A stretch of 49,920 nucleotides of DNA from assembly GCA_948469885.1 (NCBI GenBank), contig CAOKMT010000015.1, positions 1-49,920 of the forward strand, read 5' to 3'. Both the position numbers and the translations under genes were made by a program. The first letter of the stretch is position 1; every line of letters begins with the position of its first letter. Below, one piece after another: positions 25,908 to 33,528 of the stretch. Source of the stretch: an uncultured Sporosarcina sp. GTDB taxonomy: Bacteria; Bacillota; Bacilli; Bacillales_A; Planococcaceae. The notes under the pieces were generated by a model. That model did not search any database and had not been told where the DNA came from. It saw only the letters and a program-made list of their open reading frames with translations.

Positions 25908-27095
25908 TTAGGCAAAGCTGAGTTGTTCGCCTTTTGCTGTTAAAAACTCTTCTTTTATACGGTACTGTAATGGTTCTGAATGAATAACATCCAAACATGT
26001 AGCCGCAAGTGTTTTCGCTGCTGCTATAATTGCCTTGTTCCCTGCTTCGCTGTTGGAAGCTACCACCCAATCTTTTGTATGATTGGATACGCCCAACGGG
26101 ACAAAGGACACTCGAATGCAAGCTCCTGGGACTCTATGAGTGACGATGCTAAAGTCCGTCGAGCCGGTCCTTTCTCTAGGCGGCGTAATATTATCCGCGC
26201 CGGCTAAAGCTGCATTTTTCAATAGCACGTCATTTAATGTCTGTACATTCAACTTACTTTCTAAGGATTTTATTTTCTCTATTTTCACAGACGTCCCTGT
26301 TGTAAGCGCTGCTCCTTTCACTACATTTAAAGCTCTTTCCACTACTTGATCTAAATACTTACGATCCGCCGCTCGGAAAGAAAATTTAGCCGTCGCTTTT
26401 CCAGGCACGATATTCGGCGCACTACCTCCATCTGTAATAATTCCATGAATTCTTACATCAGAGCGCACATGCTCTCTTAAATATTCCATGCCATTGAATG
26501 TCATGAGAACACCATCCAATGCACTAATCCCTTTTTCAGGGGCGACTGCCGCATGGGATTCTTTTCCTGTGAAATCAAATTCGAAGTTATCTACTGCCAA
26601 AGATCGACCATCCACAGTCGTTCGATCTCCGGCATGCATCATAAGAGCAATATCTAAATGATCAAAACATCCTGCTTTTGTCATCGGGATTTTTCCACTT
26701 GTCGTCTCTTCCGCAGGAGTTCCGATAACTTCTATTGTGACCGATTGATCCCCTACTATTTTCGCTAAGGAAAGTGCTGCCCCTACTACCGACGCTGGCT
26801 GAAGATTATGGCCACATCCATGTCCTAAATCCGCTAACGCATCGTACTCACAAATTAAACCAATTTTAAAGTTTCCATCGCCCTTTTTATATGTAGCTTT
26901 AAAAGCAGTATCCAAACCAGCTAAACCTGTTTCAACTTCAAAATGGTTCGTACGTAGAATGTCAGTAATCGCCCGAACTGCTTGATGCTCCTCATTACCT
27001 AGTTCAGGGTGCGAGTGAATGAAATCACTTAGTTCAAACAACTCTCCTTTCATCCCTTCAATTAACCGGAATACACTTTCTTTTTGCTCATTCAC
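25908..27095 (-). CDS. M20 family metallo-amidohydrolase (first gene of the Dpp-type operon)
   Basis: Of 395 residues, starting at GTG with AGGAGAGAGAT upstream. Motifs: IHSHPELGNEEH near 26-37, ICEYDALADLGHGCGHNLQPAS (D85, C94, H96), GTPAEE near 130, and FDFTGKESHAA in the dimerisation domain. It belongs with the AbgB/PepD-like carboxypeptidase-amidohydrolases that remove an acyl or aminobenzoyl group from an amino acid. Being first in the operon, before the lipoprotein and four transporter genes, it probably processes the imported compound in the cytoplasm. The gap to the lipoprotein gene is 28 bases. Confidence 0.9.
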   Translation of the reverse strand: MNEQKESVFRLIEGMKGELFELSDFIHSHPELGNEEHQAVRAITDILRTNHFEVETGLAGLDTAFKATYKKGDGNFKIGLICEYDALADLGHGCGHNLQPASVVGAALSLAKIVGDQSVTIEVIGTPAEETTSGKIPMTKAGCFDHLDIALMMHAGDRTTVDGRSLAVDNFEFDFTGKESHAAVAPEKGISALDGVLMTFNGMEYLREHVRSDVRIHGIITDGGSAPNIVPGKATAKFSFRAADRKYLDQVVERALNVVKGAALTTGTSVKIEKIKSLESKLNVQTLNDVLLKNAALAGADNITPPRERTGSTDFSIVTHRVPGACIRVSFVPLGVSNHTKDWVVASNSEAGNKAIIAAAKTLAATCLDVIHSEPLQYRIKEEFLTAKGEQLSFA

Positions 27096-27121
27096 ACTAT
27101 CTCTCTCCTTTATTATACACA

Positions 27122-27135
27122 CGGAAACGCTTACA
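27122..27135. promoter_or_regulatory. CcpA (cre) site upstream of the M20-Dpp operon
   Basis: On the minus strand TGTAAGCGTTTCCG, matching 12 of 14 positions of TGWAANCGNTNWCA. It lies 27 bases before the GTG start, and a TATAAT (27112-27117) is beside it. Repression of the operon in rich carbon is inferred. Confidence 0.6.
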
Positions 27136-27631
27136 AGTTTTTCACAGAATGGTTAGATTACTCTGTGTTTTAACGATATAATATTTACGACTTATTGTGA
27201 AATCGAAATTTCATTGATTCGATATTAAAAAACTTAATCGCTCAGTTGGCGTATCGTTTTTCATACTTACAACGAAATATCACATACAACCAAAAGGACC
27301 TATTACAGTGATACTAAAGTCGGAGTTTTCAATGAAGCGCCCAGTTCATCCCCTATCTATGTTACGGTGAATATGTCGATATATTTCAATAACTCGTCAC
27401 TTTCAGTAATAAAGACGAGATAGATGGGAGCGGTCGAACACGTGGAAAGTTGTTTAAATAACCCTAGTTTCAATCATCATTAGCTGAACAAACAGATCAG
27501 TCCTCATTTAAAATCCAAAGCTAAAAAGCACATTTTTTCTCTTCTACTGACTCGCATACTCTCATTGAGTCAAATTATTTAAAATCCATTTTTAACTGTA
27601 ATTGGTAAATAACTTAGGGGGAAACGTATTA
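27136..27631. other. Intergenic region between divergent operons
   Basis: About 500 AT-rich bases with no frame carrying a ribosome site on either strand. It must hold the promoter of the OpuAC-like gene and part of the promoter of the M20-Dpp operon. No convincing -35/-10 pair or repeat is visible. Confidence 0.5.
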
Positions 27632-28543
27632 ATGACATTGTTCAAAAAATTAACAGGGCTCGGAACAGCTGCACTTTTAACTTTAGGGCTTGCAGCTTGT
27701 AGTGATGATTCAACAAATGCAAATCCGGAACAAGATGGTTCAGCTAAAACCGTTGGTGATTTAGTTGACTATGAAATTATCGGGATCGATCCAGGATCTG
27801 GTCATATGCAAGCGACTGAAGAAGTAATGGTCGAGTATGGGTTAGACGATTGGAAACTTACTTCAGGGAATGGTGCGGCCATGACCGCAGCATTGAAAAG
27901 AGCTTACGATAAAGAAGAACCGATCATCGTTACAGGTTGGAATCCGCATTGGAAATTTTTAACGTATGATTTGAAGTTTTTAGATGATCCGAAATCGCTG
28001 TACGGAGATGCTGAGCAAATTCATACGTATGGACGCGTCGGTTTAAAAGATGATTTACCTGAAGCCTATACCATTCTCGAACGCTTTCACTGGGAACCGG
28101 AAGACATGGGAGAGATTATGATTGAAATAGAAGACGGTGTAGATCCGGTGGAAGCCGCCCAAAACTGGGTGGATGACAATCAGGAAAAAGTGGCAGAATG
28201 GACAGATGGCGTTGACACTGTCGATGGCGATGAGATCACGCTCGTCTATGCACCGTGGGACAGCGAAATCGCCAGCCATAATATGATTAAAATCGTTCTG
28301 GAAGATATGGGGTATAACGTCACTTTAACTTCAGTGGAACCAGGACCCTTATTCTCTGCTCTTGCAGATGGGGGTGCAGATGCCTCCGTTGCCCCATGGT
28401 TGCCAAACACCCACAAAATCTATGTGGATCAATATGAAGGACAGCTGGAAGATCTTGGCGTTAACATGACCGGTGTCAGACAAGGATTAGTTGTGCCGGC
28501 TTATATGGAAGACGTCAATTCCATTGAAGACTTGGCAAAATAA
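27632..28543 (+). CDS. Glycine betaine/choline ABC-type substrate-binding lipoprotein (OpuAC-like), orphan
   Basis: Of 303 residues. The signal peptide ends in the lipobox LAAC near residue 22. The following domain has the OpuAC pattern: a LTSGNGAAMTAALKRAYDKE block near 75 and PIIVTGWNPHWKF near 95, with tryptophans that box the quaternary ammonium. No OpuAA ATPase or OpuAB permease lies beside it, so it must work with a distant transporter or act as a stand-alone receptor. AGGGGG lies ten bases before the ATG; an in-frame TTG ten codons earlier is not supported. It sits with the BCCT and Rieske genes in a betaine-themed region 18 kb away. Confidence 0.9.
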   Translation: MTLFKKLTGLGTAALLTLGLAACSDDSTNANPEQDGSAKTVGDLVDYEIIGIDPGSGHMQATEEVMVEYGLDDWKLTSGNGAAMTAALKRAYDKEEPIIVTGWNPHWKFLTYDLKFLDDPKSLYGDAEQIHTYGRVGLKDDLPEAYTILERFHWEPEDMGEIMIEIEDGVDPVEAAQNWVDDNQEKVAEWTDGVDTVDGDEITLVYAPWDSEIASHNMIKIVLEDMGYNVTLTSVEPGPLFSALADGGADASVAPWLPNTHKIYVDQYEGQLEDLGVNMTGVRQGLVVPAYMEDVNSIEDLAK

Positions 28544-28557
28544 CGTAAAAAATAGTC

Positions 28558-28606
28558 ATGCCACGTTTTAACACAAGGCTACACGGTGTTAAAACGTGGC
28601 ATTTTT
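28558..28606 (+). terminator. Strong intrinsic terminator after the OpuAC-like gene
   Basis: A 17-bp perfect stem: 28558-28574 (ATGCCACGTTTTAACAC) with 28586-28602, followed by TTTT. It isolates the gene from modABC. Confidence 0.92.
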
Positions 28607-28679
28607 CAATCCAGTTATAACAACAGAATCATTAGATTTGGATTTCAATTACTCATGTGACTGTCTCTTGCAATCTATG

Positions 28680-28685
28680 TATAAT
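28680..28685 (+). promoter_or_regulatory. -10 box upstream of modA
   Basis: A perfect TATAAT 22 bases before the modA ATG. No good -35 hexamer lies at 16-18 bases upstream, so the assignment is tentative. Confidence 0.4.
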
Positions 28686-28707
28686 AGAGTTTCAAGGAGG
28701 GGAAACG

Positions 28708-29508
28708 ATGAAAAGGACTTTTCGATTCTTGATTTTATTATGTGTAATGCTCATTCCGCTTGGGTGCTCAAATGACAATCCATCATCCCCAGAGACAGAA
28801 AAGCAGCCGGATCCAGTTCAAGAAGTGGAGCTGATGATTTCGGCAGCGGCCAGTTTGACGGATGCTTTAGATGAAATGAAGCCTTTATTTGAAAGCGAAC
28901 ATCCCGACGTCAGCCTGAAATTCAATTTTGGTAGTTCAGGAAAGTTGGCACAAATGATTACGCAAGGCGCACCAGCCGATGTATTTTTATCAGCAAGCGA
29001 AAAAGATATGAATACATTGCAAGACAACAATTTGATCATTGAAGAGACACGGTCACATTTCACTGAAAATGAACTCGTCCTCATTACAAACAAAGAGAAC
29101 CCCGTAAGTCTCACTTCTTTCGAAGAAATCGATGCGGCAACGGTTGAACATTTTTCGATTGGCGAACCTGAAAGTGTGCCCGTCGGAAGATATACGAAAG
29201 AAATGCTCGAACATCTTGGGTTATGGACATCGCTCCAAAACAACCTCGTGTTCGGTTCGGACGTGCGGCAAGTGTTAACCCATGTGGAAATGGGCAATAC
29301 GGAAATCGGAGTCGTCTATGCGAGTGATGCGCAAATTTCACCTAAAGTCAAAGTGATCGCAACAGCTGACGCCGACTGGCACGAGCCAATCGTCTACCCG
29401 GGCGCTGTCGTTTCCGAGTCTCTTCATGTTGAGGAAGCGAAGCAGTTTCTAACTTTTCTAACGGGCGATGAAGGGAAAACAATTTTACAAAAATATGGAT
29501 TCAAATAA
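28708..29508 (+). CDS. modA: Molybdate ABC transporter substrate-binding protein
   Basis: Of 266 residues. The ATG has AAGGAGGGG before it. The signal peptide ends in the lipobox PLGC near residue 18, so it is a lipoprotein. The ModA pattern is clear: ISAAASLTDALDEMKPLFE, NFGSSGKLAQMITQGAPADVF, the SVPVGRYTKE oxyanion-binding stretch, and EIGVVYASDA. It delivers molybdate or tungstate to the ModB/ModC pair directly downstream (modB begins 15 bases on). Confidence 0.93.
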   Translation: MKRTFRFLILLCVMLIPLGCSNDNPSSPETEKQPDPVQEVELMISAAASLTDALDEMKPLFESEHPDVSLKFNFGSSGKLAQMITQGAPADVFLSASEKDMNTLQDNNLIIEETRSHFTENELVLITNKENPVSLTSFEEIDAATVEHFSIGEPESVPVGRYTKEMLEHLGLWTSLQNNLVFGSDVRQVLTHVEMGNTEIGVVYASDAQISPKVKVIATADADWHEPIVYPGAVVSESLHVEEAKQFLTFLTGDEGKTILQKYGFK

Positions 29509-29523
29509 AAGAAGGGGATGCCT

Positions 29524-30213
29524 GTGAACGGAACGGATTACACACCATTATTATTATCACTGAAAGTGGCAGGCATCTCGACCGTCATTGTTTTCGTTCT
29601 TGGCGTCTTCTTTGCGCATGTCTTCGCACGAAGAACATTCTTTGGAAAAGGCGTCATCGAGTCCCTCTTCCTATTGCCGCTCGTCTTGCCACCGACCGTC
29701 GTCGGTTTTGGTTTGCTTATCCTTTTCGGGAAAAAGGGATGGATCGGCAGTTGGCTGCTGAATTGGTTTGACATTCAAATCGTCTTTACATGGATCGGCG
29801 CCGTCATCGCATCGATCGTCGTCTCTTTTCCACTCATGTACCAAAGTGCAGTGGCAGCATTCGAAAACTTGGACACGCGGTTGGAAAATGCGGCGCGGAC
29901 AATGGGCGCTTCGGAATGGCGCGTATTCTGGACGATCTCATTTCGACTTGCTTGGCCTGGTCTGCTTGCAGGTCTCGTCCTTTCTTTCGCAAGAGGGCTC
30001 GGCGAGTTCGGGGCTACGCTTATGTTGGCAGGCTATATTCCAGGTAAAACCGACACGATTCCGATGGCGATCTATTTTGCGGTGGAATCAGGACAAATGG
30101 AAAAAGCGACATTTTGGGTCGTCATCATTGTCGCACTCGGTTTCAGTACAATCATGTGGCTGAACTGGTGGAGTCGACGTAATATGCGGAGGTACAAAAA
30201 TGATGTTGGTTAA
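29524..30213 (+). CDS. modB: Molybdate ABC transporter permease
   Basis: Of 229 residues with five or six membrane helices. PLVLPPTVVGFGLLILFG and the docking loop ENAARTMGASEWRVFWTI, then GLGEFGATLMLAGYIPGKTDTIP, are ModB/CysT-type signatures. I prefer the GTG at 29524 because AAGAAGGGG is six bases before it; an ATG two codons earlier touches that site. It is 12 bases from modC. Confidence 0.93.
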   Translation: MNGTDYTPLLLSLKVAGISTVIVFVLGVFFAHVFARRTFFGKGVIESLFLLPLVLPPTVVGFGLLILFGKKGWIGSWLLNWFDIQIVFTWIGAVIASIVVSFPLMYQSAVAAFENLDTRLENAARTMGASEWRVFWTISFRLAWPGLLAGLVLSFARGLGEFGATLMLAGYIPGKTDTIPMAIYFAVESGQMEKATFWVVIIVALGFSTIMWLNWWSRRNMRRYKNDVG

Positions 30214-30225
30214 GAGGTGGATGAC

Positions 30226-30867
30226 ATGCTTGACGTAAATATCAACAAACAATTGCCGCATTTTTTATTAGATATCGCTTTCCAAGTCGAAGATGAAATC
30301 CTCGTCTTATTTGGGCCATCCGGTGCTGGCAAAACGACAATCTTGAATATCATTGCTGGATTGGAACACCCCGATACCGGTCACATCCTGTTAAATGAAC
30401 GTTCTTTTTTTCAAAACGGACACAAACCATTACCGACTCAAAAAAGAAATGTCGGCTATCTTTTTCAAGACTATGCCCTTTTTCCGCATATGACTGTTGC
30501 GCATAATATTGCTTATGGTGTGGACAAGAAAGCGCAGGCAGAGGCTTCGCTGCTGATCAATCAATTGGTGGAAGTGTTAGGCATCCCTCATTTACTGCCC
30601 AAATACCCTCACCAAATTTCAGGTGGCGAAAAGCAAAGAGTCGCCCTTGCTCGTGCCTTAGCGACCGCACCTTCCCTCTTGTTGTTGGATGAACCCCTAT
30701 CCGCTTTGGATCGTGAAACACGTTTGGAATGTCAAAAAGAATTGCTTAGGTTACACCAAATTTGGAAAATCCCATTCATCATCGTAACCCATGATTTGGA
30801 TGAAGCGAAAAAGCTCGGCGACCGCATTTTATTTCTTGAACATGGGGCGGTTCGCACCAATAGATAA
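30226..30867 (+). CDS. modC: Molybdate ABC transporter ATP-binding protein, short form
   Basis: Of 213 residues. Walker A GPSGAGKT is near 38, the signature ISGGEKQRVALARAL near 130, and Walker B LLLLDEP with the switch histidine VTHD follow. The molybdate-sensing MOP/TOBE domain of typical ModC (about 350 residues) is absent, so feedback by molybdate may be lost. AAGAGGTGG lies five bases before the ATG; an upstream in-frame GTG overlaps the site. The pattern continues the Mod operon. Confidence 0.9.
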   Translation: MLDVNINKQLPHFLLDIAFQVEDEILVLFGPSGAGKTTILNIIAGLEHPDTGHILLNERSFFQNGHKPLPTQKRNVGYLFQDYALFPHMTVAHNIAYGVDKKAQAEASLLINQLVEVLGIPHLLPKYPHQISGGEKQRVALARALATAPSLLLLDEPLSALDRETRLECQKELLRLHQIWKIPFIIVTHDLDEAKKLGDRILFLEHGAVRTNR

Positions 30868-30917
30868 CACCCTCTCTCAACCGCTTGATTGCAAAACGGT
30901 TGGGAAAGGGTGTTTTT
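30867..30917 (+). terminator. Intrinsic terminator of modABC
   Basis: AACACCCT and CAACCG on the left pair with CGGTTG and AGGGTGTT on the right, with a short internal bubble, then five T. It overlaps the modC stop. Confidence 0.85.
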
Positions 30918-30957
30918 CTCTATATGGATGGTTATTTCTCTTTGATTCTCACAGCGT

Positions 30958-31941
30958 CTACTCTTTACTCCAAATCCGCCTGTTTAGCCTGAACTCTTCC
31001 ACAATATCAAAGTACAACATAAAATCCGTATAAATTTGGTTCAACGTTTTTTTATCATTATTTTCGAAGAACTTTCCTTCAAAATGATTTTTATTCGTTT
31101 CCGTAAACAAATACATCTTCGAGTCAATAAAAGAAATTTTGACTCCGCCTTTCGCACGGTTATTGAACTCCATAATTTTTCGCATTAAATTGGAAGAAAG
31201 TATATAGCGAGCTTCGATATCATTCGTCGTCATCGCCTGGAAAGCGCTGTTGAAATCATCATCTTCCAACTCGATTGTAAAAACCCCTTGTGTACGGAGA
31301 CGCCATTTATCTTTCCCTAACAATTTTTTTCGAACAAGAAACGTCTCTCCTTGAAAGTCTTTATGAAAGTCCGCAATAAAGACAATCCCTTTAAAAACTT
31401 TTTTTATTTTTTTATGTTCTTTCCCATCTTTATCTGTATAGGTTTCTTCTCTCTGCAAGTCGATTTCGGAAAACTCGAATGTCGTTAAACCAATTTTTCC
31501 GCTTGTGTAATCTTCTCCTTCTAAATCTGTAAAATCTCCGACAAGTTGGCTCCGGCGGATATCCAAACCGCTAACGTTATAACCTGGTCTAAAGTGCGCA
31601 TAATATTTATAATCTGGCTCGTCGACTGGCGGTGTGATATTTTTAAATAACGTTGTCACCATACCACCGACAAGTTTACGGGAGTAATTATGACGGAACT
31701 CATTCACACCTCTGAAACTTAAACCAAGCAGTATACAAGAACCGAAAAACGCAATGGCCAACATCGTCCCGGTCAGCGAAGACGATTGATTATACAATAA
31801 ACTTAAAAATAAAAGTCCCCATAAAATAAGACCAATGATGCCATTACGCAACATTCTCTTTTGCGCTCGTTTTCTGTTTTTCTGTGATTCTTCCAAAGCA
31901 GGTTCCAATAATGGTAAAATTGATTCAAAAGAGGGAAACAT
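30958..31941 (-). CDS. DUF3137 membrane protein next to LemA
   Basis: Of 327 residues. A coiled basic N terminus (LEESQKNRKRAQKRM), two membrane helices near 32-75 and a long cytoplasmic part with VAGIVFIADFHKDF-type blocks mark DUF3137. This family nearly always lies beside LemA, as here. The ATG abuts the LemA stop without a gap. Membrane-associated function unknown. A GGGGCG site precedes the start. Confidence 0.85.
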   Translation of the reverse strand: MFPSFESILPLLEPALEESQKNRKRAQKRMLRNGIIGLILWGLLFLSLLYNQSSSLTGTMLAIAFFGSCILLGLSFRGVNEFRHNYSRKLVGGMVTTLFKNITPPVDEPDYKYYAHFRPGYNVSGLDIRRSQLVGDFTDLEGEDYTSGKIGLTTFEFSEIDLQREETYTDKDGKEHKKIKKVFKGIVFIADFHKDFQGETFLVRKKLLGKDKWRLRTQGVFTIELEDDDFNSAFQAMTTNDIEARYILSSNLMRKIMEFNNRAKGGVKISFIDSKMYLFTETNKNHFEGKFFENNDKKTLNQIYTDFMLYFDIVEEFRLNRRIWSKE

Positions 31942-32529
31942 TTATTCGCCCCGCAATCTTCCGCGAAGGTCGACATCCTGTCTTTTCTCTTCCGTCGCTT
32001 TGAACATTTCCGTTTTCTTGAAGCCCATAATCAGTCCTATTATATTCGTAGGGAAATGTTGTAATTTCGTATTAAATTTGTAGACATTCGCATTATAGCT
32101 ACGTCGACTAGCGGATAGTTTTTCCTCGATATCATTTATCGCTTTCGTCAAATCTTTGTACACTTCCGTCGCTTTCAACTCGGGATATCTTTCAATTTGG
32201 ACGCGCATCTTCGATTCAAGCCCTTCCACTTCATTTGCCGCCTGAACCTTTTCATCCGGTGACATCTCCCGGTAACCAGAACGAATTTTCGCCAGTCTCG
32301 TATGCGTATCTTTTTCATGATCCGTATACGAGGCAATGGCATCCGCCAACTTCGTCAATTGGTCAAAACGTTGTTCCAAGTACGCATCGATTGCTCGAAA
32401 TGCCTCTTCCACACGGTTTCGCAAAGAGACGAAACGGTTATACGTCCCTACGAGGATTAAAATGACGAGTACAATTCCCGCCACAAGTATCCCAGTCGGT
32501 GTCAATAAAAATTGAACAATTGTCTCCAT
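31942..32529 (-). CDS. lemA: LemA family protein
   Basis: Of 195 residues. One N-terminal membrane helix (residues 6-27, LLTPTGILVAGIVLVILILV) is followed by a long coiled helical domain with RNRVEEAFRAIDAYLEQRFD, LKATEVYKDL and IEEKLSASRRSYN, the LemA core. LemA proteins are envelope-linked scaffolds of unknown activity. AAAGGAGTG lies before the ATG. It is the first of two genes with DUF3137. Confidence 0.92.
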   Translation of the reverse strand: METIVQFLLTPTGILVAGIVLVILILVGTYNRFVSLRNRVEEAFRAIDAYLEQRFDQLTKLADAIASYTDHEKDTHTRLAKIRSGYREMSPDEKVQAANEVEGLESKMRVQIERYPELKATEVYKDLTKAINDIEEKLSASRRSYNANVYKFNTKLQHFPTNIIGLIMGFKKTEMFKATEEKRQDVDLRGRLRGE

Positions 32530-32666
32530 ATGAACACACTCCTTTTCTAAATGTATGTATCTATGTTACGGTCAAAGCCTATGAGAGTTTCGAATTTAGA
32601 CATACTTCCTCAAATTAAGACAATTGAAATAAGTCTTTTATACCAGGTAACTAGATCATCAACCAC

Positions 32667-32695
32667 AAAAAAGCCACCTTGTGAGTAAGGTGGCT
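32667..32695 (-). terminator. Intrinsic terminator of the 226-residue gene
   Basis: AGCCACCTT (32672-32680) pairs with AAGGTGGCT (32687-32695). On the minus strand six T follow. It lies about 22 bases after the stop of the hypothetical gene. Confidence 0.85.
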
Positions 32696-32717
32696 GATCT
32701 AAATCGTTTTCAACCCG

Positions 32718-33398
32718 TTATATATTCGGAAATGTAATCATTAATTTTCCATCTATATTGACCGTTTCCATAATTTCTCCATTAAATAGATAAGGCGTAT
32801 CCTGGTCATCTTGCGGTGTGATTTTCTCATAGATGTTTTGAACCGATAAGATCGGAAACGTTACAGGGATATAGCGCCCTTTGCTCAACGTTTTCATATT
32901 TCCCATTAAAAACAATTCTTTACTCGATGCCGCGAAACTTAAATGCCCAACTTCCCGGCGCGCACTGCCCGATAACAATTTAACATCTTGCAATAAAGAT
33001 ATGAGACATAACATGAAGTCATTCATCACATCAGCCGGCAATTTTCGATACCCTAACTTCAAAAATAATGCATTGAATCCGTTCCGCATCTCTTTAAATG
33101 AAAATAAATGCTCAATCTTTCTCGGTTTTTCTGTTTTTTCGAGATTCGTAATAATTTCCTTACACATATCAAGATACTCTTCCACATAGCCTATGCTATT
33201 TTCCCGGTGGACAATGAAATGCGCAAGCGCTTGAACAGCCTCAATCTCTTGCGCTTCCTCTCCGACCAATACGAGAAAACTATAAAAATCTTTTTCGTCA
33301 AAGTCTCTTGCCTCAAACTTATGATAATAGTAGTTAAATAACTGCGATTTTTTTCGATCCAAAGTTGTAAATCTGCTACTAAAAACATAGAAAAACAT
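32718..33398 (-). CDS. Hypothetical protein, possibly 5'-truncated by the TnpB element
   Basis: Of 226 residues. No family recognised. It is helix-rich (KDFYSFLVLVGEEAQEIEAVQ, then FLMGNMKTLSKGRYIPV) without signal or membrane segments. The ATG is next to the right end of the TnpB element, no ribosome site precedes it, and the frame runs straight up to a stop inside the element. The start may have been replaced and N-terminal codons lost. The intact terminator shows that the gene was functional. Confidence 0.6.
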   Translation of the reverse strand: MFFYVFSSRFTTLDRKKSQLFNYYYHKFEARDFDEKDFYSFLVLVGEEAQEIEAVQALAHFIVHRENSIGYVEEYLDMCKEIITNLEKTEKPRKIEHLFSFKEMRNGFNALFLKLGYRKLPADVMNDFMLCLISLLQDVKLLSGSARREVGHLSFAASSKELFLMGNMKTLSKGRYIPVTFPILSVQNIYEKITPQDDQDTPYLFNGEIMETVNIDGKLMITFPNI

Positions 33399-33399
33399 A

Positions 33400-33528
33400 G
33401 AGGTTCTTCTACGCTAGACACTTTCCTGCTTCTTCGTACCCCGCCTCGCCACTTGCCCGCTACTACGGTTGGCTTAGCACTCCACAGGCGTAAATTTGGA
33501 TGTAGCCCACCCTATTCATCCACGGCTT
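33400..33528 (-). ncRNA. Presumed omega-RNA (reRNA) and right end of the TnpB element
   Basis: On the minus strand the region after the TnpB stop is GC-rich and structured, with CCAACCGTAGTAGCGGGCAA and then GGCGAGGCGGGGTACGAAGAAGCAGG. TnpB proteins take their guide RNA from the element's 3' end, overlapping the coding end. The guide would come from the sequence after the right end, that is, from the neighbouring gene. The exact end of the element is uncertain. Confidence 0.5.
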
